From NCBI GenBank assembly GCA_022606425.2, contig JAHDVF020001229.1, forward strand, positions 558,001-622,000: DNA of 64,000 nt. Reading direction: 5' to 3'. The stretch is from Lepidostoma basale. Its lineage: Eukaryota > Arthropoda > Insecta > Trichoptera > Lepidostomatidae. Below, one piece after another: positions 10,776 through 21,899 of the stretch. The first letter of the stretch is position 1, and the number at the start of each line of letters is the position of its first letter. Position numbers and translations under genes: made by a program. The notes under the pieces are model-generated. The model was not told the origin of the DNA. It saw only the letters and a program-made list of their open reading frames with translations, and did not search any database.

Positions 10776-11345
10776 TTCTTCTTCTTCTTCCTCAGCCTAT
10801 TCCCGTCCACTCATGGATATAGGCCTCCTCCATTCGCCTCCATGTCACTCTGTCCTGTGCAGACTGCATCCAGGTTATTCCGACGTGTCTGTTAAGATCA
10901 TCCTTCCATCATAGTAGCGGTCGCCCTGCTCTTCTCTTTGCCGTCCACGGTCTCCAAGTCAGCAGTCTTATTGTCCACTTTTCATCTGAGCTTCTGGCTA
11001 CGTGACCTGCCCATTGCCATTTTAGAGTCGCCACCCGGTGGATTATGTCAGTGACCTTTGTTTTTTCTCTCGCCGTATCGTTTCTGATTCTGTTTCATAG
11101 GCTTATTCCTAACATGGCTCTTTGGGTCACTCGTAGTTTCTCGGCACTTTGTTTGGACAATGTAACAGTTTCAAGACCATAAGTACCAACTGGCAGAACG
11201 CAGGCTTCATAGACTTTTCGTTTCAGGTTAATCGGTATTTTCCTGTTTTCAAAGATGTAACTCATGTTTCTGAAAGCTGCCCAGCTCAGTCCAATTCTTC
11301 TTTTTAGCTCTGCGGTTTGGTTATCTCGGCCCAATCGACCTAATC
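10776..11345 (-). mobile_element. LINE-C (RTE-like), 5'-truncated with TSD
   Basis: On the minus strand the first part encodes LGRDNQTAELKRRIGLSWAA, then LKRKVYEACVLPVGTYGLET and TLSKQSAEKLRVTQRAMLG, the thumb/connection region of RTE-type reverse transcriptases. Frame breaks follow, then the WQWAGH-like, RW and DRVTWR blocks and a GAAGAAGAAG tail. GCTGTTGTAC flanks both sides (10766-10775 and 11346-11355), an exact 10-bp TSD. The only long open part is the first 79 codons. Confidence 0.87.
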
Positions 11346-11470
11346 GCTGTTGTACAACATAAACTATTCTCTAGATGTAGTCTGATACGTTATTTGAAAT
11401 GTCGGTCGAAAAAGATACAACAAGAAACGGATATTTCAAGATCCCAAAAAAATATTAAACGACCACTTTA

Positions 11471-11622
11471 TTGTTTCTTGTACAATTATGCAAAACTCCA
11501 TATTAAATATTCAACACTTAAATTTCTGTTTTACGTATTCCGTTTTCTTGAAGTTATTATATTTTATGGGAATGTCCTGTTTCGCCCTTCTAAGACATTA
11601 TCAAATGTTATGTCTAATTGAT
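11471..11622 (-). repeat. Repeat Z, copy 1, with hammerhead-like motif
   Basis: Shares aaactccatattaaat and tttcgcccttctaag.cattatcaaatg with 63250-63390. The minus strand carries TTGATAA (11604-11598), a stem II ending GGGC, and GAAACAGGAC (11583-11574), where the cleavage triplet GUC has decayed. Confidence 0.6.
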
Positions 11623-11639
11623 AAGAATTGATATCAAAT

Positions 11640-12145
11640 GTTATGTTTTGATTAGCGGGTTTTAAAAAAAGATATTTAAACATTATTATTTAACTGTAAG
11701 TGAATCTTCATCAACTGTTTCATCCAAAATCAAATAACCTCATCAAATAATAATAATTTTTCGTATTTAAATTATTATGACCGTCCTGTTAATTTTAAAA
11801 CTTCGAGTACGCAATGAAAAATGAGGAACATAAAGTGATGCATTTATTAATACAAGGTAAAATTAAAGGAAAACGAAGTTTCTGAAGAAGAAGAATATCA
11901 AGGTTAAAAAAACTTCGAGAATGACTCGGTTCACAATCAAATAAAGCCCCTGCATAAACCAATAACTCACCAAATCACTTTTCCAGCAATGTTCCCATCA
12001 GACATAAGAGGAATAGCCACAAGGGTTGAACTTTTTTAAGCCAGAAGATCCGAGTCCATGTTCAGTCCTTGTTTAAATGTGTTTCATTCATAGTAAAAAT
12101 AACCATGATGTTGACCAATATCCGACAGGAGTGAAACAAAAAGAA
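11640..12145. other. Unassigned AT-rich sequence
   Basis: No supported feature. The right part may be a distant upstream piece of the LINE-G copy that follows. Confidence 0.3.
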
Positions 12146-12149
12146 GACG

Positions 12150-12656
12150 CCGTTTTTAAGAACAGATATTTAAAGCCGATTAATTATATTAATAAAATTA
12201 GAACATTATTTTGCAACGATAATCTTAACTTGATACTCCGACAAAGAATGATTAAATGTTATATATGGTCTGTTCTACTATATGGCTCCTAACCCTGGAC
12301 TCTTAAAGTGAATGTATTGAACCGGTTGGAAGCGTTCGAGTTGTGGATGCTACGTATACCGTGACCAATAAGGTCAGTAATGCAGACTTACTTAGAGAGT
12401 TGTCGAGTGTGAAAATTAGAAAGGTCTCATATTTGGGTCTTGTGCTAAGGGGAAAAAAGTACCACCTCCTTTGACTAATATTAATGGGTAAAGTCGGGAG
12501 TTTGTAGAAGGCAGCTGTCCTGGCTGCGGAACATCAAAGAGTGGACAGGAATAACAAGAGTTCAGAACCTGTTCCAAGTGGCGCAGGATAGAGATGCCTT
12601 TGCTGCAGTGACCAACGTTGGGGGGACCTGACACGGCACCGAAAAAGAAGAAGAAA
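12150..12656 (+). mobile_element. LINE-G fragment, RT C-terminus
   Basis: The frame reads YINKIRTLFCNDNLNLILRQ, RMIKCYIWSVLLYGS, a TAA stop where a C-E pair is usual, PWTLKVNVLNRLEAFELWML, and later, after shifts, LSWLRNIKEWTGITRVQNL. This W-S-V-L-x-Y-G then R-L-E-A-F order is standard for this non-LTR group. It ends with GACACGGCACCGAAAAAGAAGAAGAAA. At least three frame breaks make it a pseudogene. Confidence 0.82.
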
Positions 12657-13020
12657 TTATTTTATTAGCCGGAGATTAATTCGGGGAAAAAGAACAATTA
12701 ATTTATTGTTATTTGAAACTATAAATAATGTTTTCATTGAAAGGTGTAATTGAAATTTGAGGTGAATAGATTTTTCTTGTTCTGGGGAAATTGTTTATTA
12801 CGTATACTTTTTAACAAAAACGGTTAATTAAAAACTTGTCTTCCGTTAGCTTAACACAACAGGAATAGCATCGCATGCAAATCTGCTTACATACGTGGGA
12901 AAATGATACCGCACAAAGAGAAAAGTTTATTTAATAGTTGGAAATATGAAATAAGTACCTACTTTGAAGAATTCTTTACATGCGCGTGTTGGTAACGTCA
13001 GATTTAAAATATCTTAAGTT
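12657..13020. other. AT-rich unassigned
   Basis: Nothing recognisable. Confidence 0.35.
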
Positions 13021-13024
13021 AGAA

Positions 13025-13165
13025 GCATGACATTGGCAAAAGAAGATTGAAAATACAAACTATGCACCATTAAAAAGAGATCACTAGGCGAATCTCTATG
13101 TGATATGGAGAAACATTCATATAACTATAAGAAATGATACATTAATGAACAAGTTTTTGTTTAAA
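13025..13165 (+). mobile_element. LINE-A relic
   Basis: Weak match to the WQKKDE...RINAVEMRSLR segment (catgacattggcaaaagaag, aaaagagatcactaggcgaatct). Very decayed. Confidence 0.45.
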
Positions 13166-13494
13166 TATTTATTTTGTATATACAAAAACTAACAAAACAC
13201 AGATGAAAGGCTTCTTTGTCCGACACATGTTTGTATTTTATATTTAATTTTTAATAAAGTTAATGTTTTTTTACAAAATAATTAACATGTTTTCAATAAA
13301 TTCGGAACAAAAAGTTATGGCGAATATTGAAGAAAACATAGATCTTTGAGTAGCGTTTGAAAAATATTGCATTTTCACAAAAAAATTAAATTAATAAATT
13401 CTACGATCGACCAGTAAAAAAAGGGTAGTATTATATGAATATAATGTTTTTCAAACGTGAATTCACAATACAAAGTGGTGGCGAATATAGAACA

Positions 13495-13640
13495 AAAAAT
13501 AAAGTGGCAGAACCAGAATTGCCACGCCGAAGTTCCAGGGTTCGATTCCCGGCGATGGCAGTGTGATTGTTACACTGCCTTTGGTCTGGTGTAGAATTCA
13601 CGTGGCAATAAAATGGCGATAGATGAGGTCACGAGAATCA
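13495..13640 (+). mobile_element. tRNA-derived SINE, copy 2
   Basis: Carries the B box in GGTTCGATTCCCGG, then GATGGCAGTGTGATTGTTAC, ACTGCCTTTGGTCTGGTGTA, a GTGGCAATAAAATGGCGATA end. The A box is damaged (TGGCAGAACCA). Homologous to the reverse strand of 3700-3830. Confidence 0.8.
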
Positions 13641-14640
13641 ATCTGATAGCTATACCCTTTACATCGATTTGGCTTGCGCTGTAACGATGTAAATAGCGAT
13701 TCAATAAATTAATAATAATAATAAATATGGTTTGGGTTCTTGGAAATAATGCTCTATCAGAATAGAAAAATGTAACCATCTTTAACATACTTTAAGTTTT
13801 ATTTTTAGCCCAAACCACGTTTTGATCTTTAAAGTTGACAATATAGACAACGTTTTACGATATAATTTAATTTTAATTTCTTTTTTAATGGCTTGTTACT
13901 CTTAAGCTTTTAAAAAACTATAATGCAACATTTATAAAATAATCTAAAACGTTTTTTTACATACTACTGGCAGAACGAAACATATAAATATTTTCTTCGA
14001 TGCTTTATTCTGCTTAAACCACTGCGCTTGTTCCCGGAACAATTCAGCGACGTATCGATACGTTAATATTCGATTTGCATTCCAAATTCAAATGTGAAAT
14101 AAAAGAATTCGAATCCGACACCAACGGCTGAGTATAAAATGATAACAGCTGTATCGTCCACATGTCACAGCAATATTTTAAATATTTTTTTAAATTCGTT
14201 ATAATTTTCTTAAGACTTTGACTTATTTTCCAATAAAATTTATGTTAAGTATTTGAGTAATAATATTATACATTTTAACCGCTTTCTTACAAAACTTGAA
14301 TTCGTTTTGTGTTTTCATTTTTCTTTTTATAGATAAAGTGAAATACATTGATCAAACGAATTACACGTTTTACTTATATGTTCCGAAATTGAGTTTTATT
14401 GTAACTAGAATAACTTTGAAAACAATAATATGTTCTTAATACAAATGAAATCTTCTGTTTCTTGGAAGTTTCATTATATTGTATAATGACAATGTCTTAA
14501 CGATTCGAAAAATGTCATTTCTTTAAAATATGATATATGAAATCTAGAAAACATACGTTTTAATTGGTATTTAAAATTTTATTTGATGTTTAACATGTAC
14601 AAGAAATTATATCTTCATAGGAAGAATAAAATTAAGGAAA
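13641..14640. other. AT-rich, mostly unassigned
   Basis: No gene. The stretch at 14445-14510 (tttcttggaagtttcattatattg) resembles the left arm of repeat Z just before its hammerhead-like part and may be a truncated Z copy. Confidence 0.35.
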
Positions 14641-14649
14641 ATATAAAAA

Positions 14650-14897
14650 CTAACTAGCTAACCATCACGCCGTCTCCCCAAAGGGGTAGGCAGAAAGAAT
14701 GGACTGCCACACTTTTCTCTCCTGACATATTTCTCTCGCTTCCTCAACATTCATACATCGTGTGATGCACGCGCGTCGATTTCTTTGACTCCTCACGTGG
14801 CCGACATTCAATATTTGATTTATTTGATCGTACCACGTTTTCCTCGGTCTTCCTCTATTTCTGGTTCCATTTACATCGTTAACATATATATTTTTAA
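14650..14897 (-). mobile_element. LINE-A copy, 3' end
   Basis: Tail CTAACTAGCTAACC, then the full reversed C-terminal block to the VNDVNGTRNR region. 5'-truncated near the KKIYVNDV codons. Confidence 0.87.
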
Positions 14898-14899
14898 GG

Positions 14900-15370
14900 A
14901 AAATATATATATTTTTTTAAATTTGTAATACACAAGTCACAACAGAAAAAAATAAATAACTGACAATCAATGTTTGATAAAAATGTGTACTTTTAAAGGA
15001 ACGCGCAAAAGCAAAATTTCAACAACAACAAAAAATTATTAATGTTGCCGTTACGAAAATCTAAAGAGAGGTGTGCCTTCAAATCTGTATACAATTATAG
15101 TATTTTAATGAATAAGTAAGTACTGGTGCATTGCTAAAAATATATGGTAAGTGCTTTGAAACAGCGCAGGGCACGTAACAGTAAGGCTGTTGCATAGTTT
15201 TGAGGGATTCTGGGTAGGTCTAACTTTGCCAACGCCCTCAATAATTCCTCTCATGTTCGCTGTGCGCTAGCACTGGTGTTACACTTACATTATTAAAACT
15301 TCCACGATGTTTTTAGAGGAATCTACTCAAATCGTAACGTATTTGTATAATCTTCTATAATACTCAAAAA
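14900..15370. other. Unassigned
   Basis: A GC-richer patch at about 15150-15290 is not repeated in this window. No frame is supported. Confidence 0.35.
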
Positions 15371-15375
15371 CTTAC

Positions 15376-15780
15376 CTAACCTGCTGGGGTAGGCAGAAAT
15401 CACCAGTTCACTGTACTTTCCCGACATAATTTTCTTCTTCTTCTCCTTCTCCTTCTTCCTTATTGTAGACCTATGTAGTCTGTTCTCCAGAATTTTGTTC
15501 CCCCTTTGACTCCTGTGAGGTAGATTCCCAGCTGTCCTTCCATCTTTTAGGAGGTCTTCCACGAGGACGAGTCCCATGAGGTTGATTATGAAATGCAATA
15601 TCGGGGAGTCTGGTGGTGTCCATTCTTTGGACATGTCCGTACCAGTCCCCTTTTCGCTACCTGCTCCATCTTATAATATACTTTTCTTGATTCCCTAAAA
15701 TTCATACATCTTGTCACGCACGCACGTCGATTTCTATGCTTCTTTACGTGGTCGATATGTATTATTTGATTGATTTGCAA
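15376..15780 (-). mobile_element. LINE-A copy interrupted by LINE-B
   Basis: The reversed 3' end (gctggggtaggcagaaat) runs to ccgacat near 15427. The next LINE-A segment (tacttttcttgattccctaa, cattcatacatcttgtcac) resumes at about 15670. The interval is a LINE-B copy. Confidence 0.82.
15429..15675 (-). mobile_element. LINE-B copy nested in LINE-A
   Basis: The minus strand encodes MDTTRLPDIAFHNQPHGT, then RPRGRPPKRW and a D-S-W block, with a long GAA/GAAGG tail. Only a short ATAAT-like duplication is visible at the ends, so the TSD is uncertain. Confidence 0.82.
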
Positions 15781-15789
15781 TGAACATTA

Positions 15790-16180
15790 TAATATTTCAT
15801 TATGATTTTTAAGCTTTAAGTTTTGCCGTTTTCTAAATGGCGGTTTTCACGCGTGACATTAATTTATTTTTAATACTTTATGTTTATTAATGGAACATGG
15901 AGAATAATTGTGATGGTAATTAAGAACATGGAAAATGTATAAATTAGATACACTCCTCGCATGCCACGAACCGTATGGGTATGCGGAGGTAAGCTGCCAC
16001 AACCGTGTCTAAGAATTTATTATACCGAACTCATTTCGTGTCCCTTTGCACGCATGATCTTTATTTGATAAACGCATATAATTAAAAAAAAATCAAACTA
16101 TATGATAAATAAATCTATTGTGCATTCTCATGCATATTCATTTTTTTTTATATTATATATTCAAAATATTTAACTAGCTA
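15790..16180. other. Unassigned
   Basis: AT-rich with a GC-richer patch at about 15955-16010. No support for a gene. Confidence 0.35.
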
Positions 16181-16181
16181 A

Positions 16182-16520
16182 CTAACTAACTATCACGCCG
16201 TCTCCTCGGAGAGGTAGGCAGAAAGAATGGAACGCCACACTGTTCTGTCCTGAAATACTTCTCTCGATTTCCCTACATTCATACATCTTATCATGCATCC
16301 ACCTCGATTTCCCCAACTCCTCACGTGACCGACATTTAATATTTGATTGATTTGGTCGTGCCACATTTTCCTTCCTCTGTTTCTAGCTCCATTCACGCCG
16401 TTTACATATGCCTTCTTCACCATTCTGTCTTCACTCATTCTTTCCGTGTGTCCAAACCATCTTAATGACCCATTCATTATTTTGTTCATAACACTTTCAT
16501 TCGCACCGCATTCACTCCTA
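16182..16520 (-). mobile_element. LINE-A copy, RT C-terminus
   Basis: A 98-codon minus frame reads MNKIMNGSLRWFGHTERMSEDRMVKKAYVNGVNGARN, WHDQINQILNVGHVRS, GCMIRCMNV and ILSAYLSEETA without a stop. The GRPRKT motif is shortened to RGRKM by an in-frame deletion. Tail (GTTA)n. Confidence 0.87.
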
Positions 16521-16529
16521 TACCTAGTA

Positions 16530-16705
16530 GCAAAATATTTACCTTAAATATTTCTGTAATTATCCCTTTCGCTAAAACAACATAATTACATTGATTAAAA
16601 ATGGAGCTACTATAAGTATGCCTTGTTTTATTTAATCAACTATTAAATATAGGTAATACATAATAACAATATCACATAGATGTGAATAGTGTTACGATTT
16701 CGTTT
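16530..16705. other. AT-rich spacer
   Basis: Nothing recognisable. Confidence 0.35.
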
Positions 16706-16706
16706 A

Positions 16707-17125
16707 TTATCTTCTTCTTCTCCTCTTTTAAGACCTTTGGTCTGTTTCTGTAGCCAAACTGGTCTCTCTTGGGGTTCCACAGCTATCCTTCCGTCTCTTT
16801 GGCGGTCTTCTGAGGTGGACGTGGCCAACAAGAATCTGATGCAGCACAACGTGTGGGAAAATGAAGGAATCCATCCTCTGAACGTTTTTATTCCAGTATA
16901 TTCTGCGCTGTCTGCCCCATCTGACAACATCTTCCACCTTGCAGATTTCGCGGATAGCCCTGTCCCTCACCTATGTCAAAGAGTCTTTCCTGCTATTGTC
17001 CTCAGGGTCCGCATCTCTGCCATCCGCACTTCAGCCTTCATTCTTGTGGTATCCGCTCTGGTCTCAATGCTCTGCGTAGGCCTTAAGCAGGTTTTGTATA
17101 TTTTGACCTTCCTGTCAGTTCTCAT
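16707..17125 (-). mobile_element. LINE-B copy, RT C-terminus
   Basis: The minus strand encodes IREICKVEDVVRWGRQRRIY, WNKNVQRMDSFIFPHVVLHQ, RPPKRRKDS and the GAA-rich tail; upstream it extends through a region equivalent to MKTLRTIAGKTLRDR. The 152-codon plus-strand frame over the same DNA is its antisense and is not a gene. Confidence 0.83.
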
Positions 17126-17227
17126 ATATGATATTTATTTTTCCTAATAATGCCTCTGGTTTTCGATGATTTTACTTAAAAAAAAGCACTTTTAAATCAA
17201 GAACTTATATTATAATATATTAAGCTT

Positions 17228-17478
17228 AACTACTGACTAACTGGTAGGCTGAAAAGATGAACCGCAACCCTGTTCTTTAAAGCTCTTGACGAATTTACAG
17301 TTATTGCTAAGCTTTGTTCAGAGAAATCCCTTTAAATATTTCATAATCTTCTTTATAAGATTCTAACATCATTGTATGCCTTTTAATCGCAGGAAGATTG
17401 CGGAGTTTGGTAGTACATTTTCTGACTAGGTGAAGATTCCGGTCCATAGTTGCAGACTGTGAAGCCAGGAGATTATAT
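17228..17478 (-). mobile_element. LINE-A stub and LINE-G relic
   Basis: 17228-17275 resembles the reversed LINE-A tail (taactgactaactggtaggctgaaaagatg). 17390-17478 resembles reversed LINE-G (gaagattccggtccatag, gaagccaggagatta). Both are strongly decayed. Confidence 0.4.
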
Positions 17479-17702
17479 AAATGCCCATATTTATGTAGAT
17501 TTGTTTGTTTCTATTTTTTACTGTATACTTACCCTAGCCGGTACTTATAATACTTGTTAGTAAATACACCGTGGTTCAAATTGGATAGATTAAATAGGGT
17601 TCTTACAATTAAATATTAACAATATATAATTTAATATTAGTATTGGAAGTTTGATTTATAATAAGTGATATGATTTATTGTATTACTTCTTCATCTTATT
17701 CC

Positions 17703-17731
17703 GACCAGTTTCAACTGGTCGATGTCTTCTT
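17703..17731 (-). ncRNA. Hammerhead-like motif, family P
   Basis: The minus strand reads AAGAAGA, an extra base, a short linker, then GAAAC-TG-GTC. The GAAGA half of CUGAAGA and the whole 3' half are kept, but C3 and U4 are lost. Single copy. Confidence 0.35.
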
Positions 17732-17829
17732 CTGATAACTGCGTCAAAATTTCCAGAATTATTTCTTTCAGTCGCCTTAATATAATATTATATATTTTCA
17801 TCAAACTGTGTTGCGTATCCACAACAAAT

Positions 17830-18950
17830 AAAGTTTATCGACTCTTTTATATAGACGTTAGAGCAGTTGATTGAATTATTAGTTAAATAATAGTATATTA
17901 TTTTAATCAATTAGTTGATAAAAACTGAGAAAGAAATCTGAGAACGTATTTTAAAGACATATGTAGATTTGATGTCTTCAAGTCTGTTGTATTAATCTAT
18001 TAGATTGTCTACGTTTTTATTCTATTAATTTTGTCGTCAACCAGTTAAAGATTTATTTATGCAATTTTCGCCTATCTTCAGGCGTAACAAGGTTAAAGAA
18101 CGCTGGCCTAAAACACAAAACGGTTGGCTTCGGATCCAAAGAATAAGCTTTTGTTTTTTAGAATATTTTTTAAAAATTTGAATGTTAGTATGGTTTTACG
18201 AATGAAACCACTGTTTCAATGAAAACCGAAACACCTTGTATGGAGAAGGAAAAGGCAAACAGTAGCGCTGTAGTATGGGCACCCGTGCTTCTGAGTAATT
18301 ACTTTTCATTAATAAATATTAATAGACGTAGCAGACCAACCGACGAACGGATGTCGATGGTTTGCTTGCAAATTTAAACGACCTCTGATTAATACTGAGC
18401 GCATTTTAATAACAGGCACTGCCCATAGGTGCTGCTGCATCGAAACCCTCGCATCAGCAGTGTACGAAAGGTATTTTCAAATGAATACTTTGTGTTTTGT
18501 TTGTAATATAAAAATATGCACTTTTCGGCTCGGAGCGCACGCTCGACGCGTCTACCTCGACACGCGAATCTTCAGAAAACCTTTCTTCGTTCGCATCGGA
18601 ATTTAGACGTTATGTGTTGTGGAGCGCGGACAGGTATAGAATGATATTACTTTGTATTAAATGCGGTTAATAATTGAGCTTTCCTTCACGGCGGAACACT
18701 TGCAATAATTATCGGAGACCTGCCGAGTTTTTTTTTGTTCCGAGAGGGCGCTAAACTCTCTTATTGACTGAATAACTTAATACTTTGCCTTGTGCTATCT
18801 AACAAGCTGCTAACTAATGCATCACTGGGACGGAGACACGCTTTTCGTAAAAAAAATAAATGAAAAGACTCTCGCGCTGAATGTCTTACGTGACCCTCAG
18901 ACATCTTTATATGTATTATACATTATATTATCATAAAAGCGACGATTTAT
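17830..18950. other. Mostly unique sequence with GC-richer islands
   Basis: 18230-18480 and 18530-18620 are CpG-containing and not repeated in the window. No open frame of note. They could be conserved non-coding DNA but nothing here proves it. Confidence 0.35.
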
Positions 18951-18954
18951 AAAA

Positions 18955-18985
18955 ATCAACTAACTATCAACCATCACGCCGTCTC
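18955..18985 (-). mobile_element. LINE-A 3' stub
   Basis: AACTAACTATCAACCATCACGCCGTCTC is the last ~30 bases of LINE-A; the rest is missing, as in an extreme 5' truncation. Confidence 0.6.
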
Positions 18986-19259
18986 AAAACATGTTCGTAA
19001 AAAGTGTAAATAAACAATGATTTAAAAAAAAAATATTCGCCATCATATTGTGTTGTGGATTCATATTGAATTTATTTTTTTAAAACATTATTTAACCACC
19101 ACACTTTTTTGCATTTTTTATAAACATGTTTCGGATCGCATACGTTATTTAAATGTGTTAAATTAATTAATTGGCTTTTCTATACTCAAACATTTTCTCA
19201 ACTGATAATATAATAATAATGCAAATTAAAAATATATATAAAAGTAATGTGAATGTGAA

Positions 19260-19335
19260 AATAATTCGAGGAAGGCCAAGAAAGACATGGCATGACCAAA
19301 TTATTCAATTATAGAAAGGCGACCATGTTTAAATA
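19260..19335 (+). mobile_element. LINE-A relic
   Basis: Short match to the GRPRKTWHDQI block (cgaggaaggccaagaaagac, atggcatgaccaaatta). Confidence 0.5.
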
Positions 19336-19339
19336 TCAA

Positions 19340-19460
19340 ATGTCTAATGCTTTAGGCGGCATTGTCTAAGGCATTAGACCTTTAATAATTCCTTAGATAG
19401 GTGAAACATGTCATTCACATAAAATTTAATAAAACTTCTAGAAAATAGACGTCTTCAATA
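19340..19460 (+). repeat. Repeat Z, copy 2
   Basis: Contains a hairpin (gtctaatgctttag / ctaaggcattagac) and a degraded hammerhead-like motif: TTAATAA (19382-19388), linker, GAAAC-AT-GTC (19403-19412). Downstream ATTCACATAAAATTTAATAA resembles other Z copies. Confidence 0.5.
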
Positions 19461-19473
19461 GTATTAATTTATT

Positions 19474-19728
19474 TTTAATGATTAATTGTATCTCAATAGA
19501 GACGAATATGTAAATTGTTTTTTTGGAAACAGAATATGGTAGTCGAGGCGTTTACAGGACTTATGACCTGTCATTGCTTTATGTTAACAACATTCCATTC
19601 ATTCTGTTTCCAAAAAAACAATTTACATCTTTGTCTCTATTGAGATACAATTAATCCTCAAAAATGATTAATCCGCAATACGTAAAATCCAGTATTTGTC
19701 TACAAGTATTTGTATACATTCAAAAACA
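19474..19728. mobile_element. Family K element, copy 1, with 12-bp TSD
   Basis: Long inverted ends: ATTAATTGTATCTCAATAGA...AAATTG at the left is mirrored at the right. The interior is only about 60 bases. Beyond the right inverted end lies aatccagtatttgtctacaa. TATTAATTTATT flanks both sides (19462-19473 and 19729-19740), an exact 12-bp TSD. Confidence 0.75.
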
Positions 19729-19740
19729 TATTAATTTATT

Positions 19741-20565
19741 AGTTAGTTAGATAATTAGTGATGTTTTTGTAAATAACCGATGAATGTAACAAGTGGTGTA
19801 TCGTAGATACCGACGGATGGAGTGCATTGTATCGTAAGTCGAGGATACCGACAAATACGCCGAATGATATATTGTGGATACCGACGAATGCATGTGTGTA
19901 CCAGCAGGTACAATTAGCATAAATTGTTTTTACTTATTCTGTTCGGAAATCGCGGGAGAATATTTCCAACGAATGAAGTCAGCGCAGCACGCTTCATTTA
20001 AAGCCGGTCGTCGCCGAGTGTACGTAACATTATTTGTAAAAATGCAACATTGTAAGAACCACCAGCGGCGAGGCGCGATACAATGTATTATAAAATTAAA
20101 TATTTATTTATTTTCTTCAAGATTTCTGGACCCGACTTTATACAATTTTTACTGGAACGGTATATTAATCACGAGTTCTTTCGTCATAATCATCAGATTT
20201 TAATAATAGGTTTATAAAATTATATTGTGTCGTCTTCGAATTTGAAATATTTAGAATCGATTTTTCCTTTTGAAACGCATGCTTTTTTTTTTTTTACTAA
20301 TGTGTTTTTGCGTTTCTTGTAACCTGTGACAACGTCAACATCTGGTGATTTATATTTATATCTAAGGGAAATGAAAAATCAGTAGCTTAATTCTATCGCC
20401 TAAAGTATGGACTATCATTATATTATTTAATCCCTATTCAATTTAAATTTTGTTAAATTGTTGTACATTGTCTATCTACGCCATGCCAAAAATTTAACCA
20501 ACTTAATTTTTTTTTTAAATGATTATATTAAAGACTCCCAAACACTATTGAATTCATATATTCCT
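19741..20565. other. Unassigned
   Basis: 19790-19900 repeats 'gataccgacg(g/a)a' three times at irregular spacing, a short degenerate repeat. The 109-codon frame at 19874-20203 has no recognisable domain. Confidence 0.35.
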
Positions 20566-20569
20566 TTTC

Positions 20570-20660
20570 AAGTGGTCCTCGAAGACTGGGTGCTGGTCTA
20601 GGAGACAAAACGCATAGATCACGATTGAGGGGACTTGGGTTCAAACTTTAACACAATACT
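20570..20660 (+). mobile_element. Possible tRNA-derived SINE relic
   Basis: An A-box-like TGGTCTAGGAG and a B-box-like GGTTCAAACTT lie about 35 bases apart in a tRNA-like stretch. Each deviates from consensus at two positions. No second copy is in the window. Confidence 0.35.
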
Positions 20661-20679
20661 ATTCCTTTATCATAGTAAT

Positions 20680-21160
20680 GAACTACTTCTGCCCCCCCAT
20701 TGGATATTGCATAATAAATTTTAATAGCATTCATTTACCGAGTCCGCAATTATCACGTGTCTTAACTGGCGTAACCCGTTCTGATACAATTCAAACAATT
20801 CTACATTTTTTTTTTCATTTAAGTGTCATGTTTTGCCCCTGGAACATACAACACATATATGGATATAATACACACACCAATACACACGCACTTGTGTGAT
20901 GTTTGTAGTGTAAAAGAATTCGTTACCTACTTGGCCAACGGCGCGGCAAAATGCGATCTTGATTCAAACATTTCCCTGAAAATAATTAATATTTATATTT
21001 GAATACTACTTTTGTGACTACTGTTTCCATACACGCGTCGACATTAATAGCTCTCACCGTTTAAACCTCGGTATGGAATATTATCACTATATTAACAAAA
21101 ACGTACTTGATTATTTTTACTGCAGAAATTAGTTAATAGTTAAGTGGAGTTGGTTTATCA
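20680..21160. other. Unassigned
   Basis: AT-rich; short CA-rich run near 20870-20895. Confidence 0.35.
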
Positions 21161-21174
21161 TTGGTTGTGTTTAT

Positions 21175-21893
21175 TTATTTCAAAGTTACCAGATTTACTA
21201 AACAAGGCATTAAAATAGAAAAAGAAAAAGGACAGTATGTAATGAATGGTGAAAGTTTGGAGCAAGTAGATGAGTTCATGTATTTCGGAAGTGTGTTAAC
21301 AAAATATGGACGAGTGGAGAGGGATATTGAAAGAAGGGTTGGGGCAGGCCACAAAATGAATGGTGCACTTAAAGTTGTCATCGCAAACCTATCCAAAAAA
21401 GCTAAAATGGCAGTGCAAAATGGTGTTCTTGTACCGACCCTTATGTATGGAAGCGACGCATGGAACTGACAAAAGCAGGATAAAAGTAGAATAAATACAG
21501 TAGAAATGAGATCTTTTAGATGTAGATACTCTGTGTATGATAGTGTCGAATAAAAATATAATAACTGAATGCGGTATGAATGATGGTGTTATAAACAAAA
21601 TAATGAAAGGATCATTATGATGGTTTTGACACATGGAAAAAATGAATGAAGAAAGAATGGTAAAAAAGTATATGTTAACGATGTAAATGGAACTAGAAAT
21701 AGAGAAAGACCGAGGAAAACATTGTAACAAAATAAATCAAACATTGAATGTCGTGAGGAGTCAGAGAAATCGGGGCGCGTGCATCACACGATGTATGAAT
21801 GTTGATGAATCGAGAGAAATATATCAAGAAAGAAAAGTGTGACAGTTCATTATTTCTGCCTACCCCTTCGTAAAGACGGCGTGATGGTTAGTT
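21175..21893 (+). mobile_element. LINE-A copy, longest in window
   Basis: The first 309 bases are open: KIEKEKGQYVMNGESLEQ, VDEFMYFGSVLTKYGRVERD, IERRVGAGHKMNGALKVV, KKAKMAVQNGVLVPTLMYG, SDAWN. This is the region just after the RT palm (YxGS...D-G), the thumb/connection part of a non-LTR RT. Later parts (WQKKDE, EMRSLR, WFxHME, GRPRKT, ARMTRCMN, SAYPF) are present with several frame breaks. Tail TTAGTTAGTTAA. The catalytic FADD box is not included. Confidence 0.88.
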
Positions 21894-21899
21894 AGTTAA

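Noticed and set aside
16689..17147. 152-codon plus-strand open frame
   Set aside because: It is antisense to a LINE-B C-terminus (GRPPKR, VQRMD on the minus strand) and its protein has no motif.
19505..19545. Hammerhead motif in family K (GGAAACAGAATATGG)
   Set aside because: GAAAC is there but no CUGANGA-like box lies at proper distance and no GUH is placed to close stem III.
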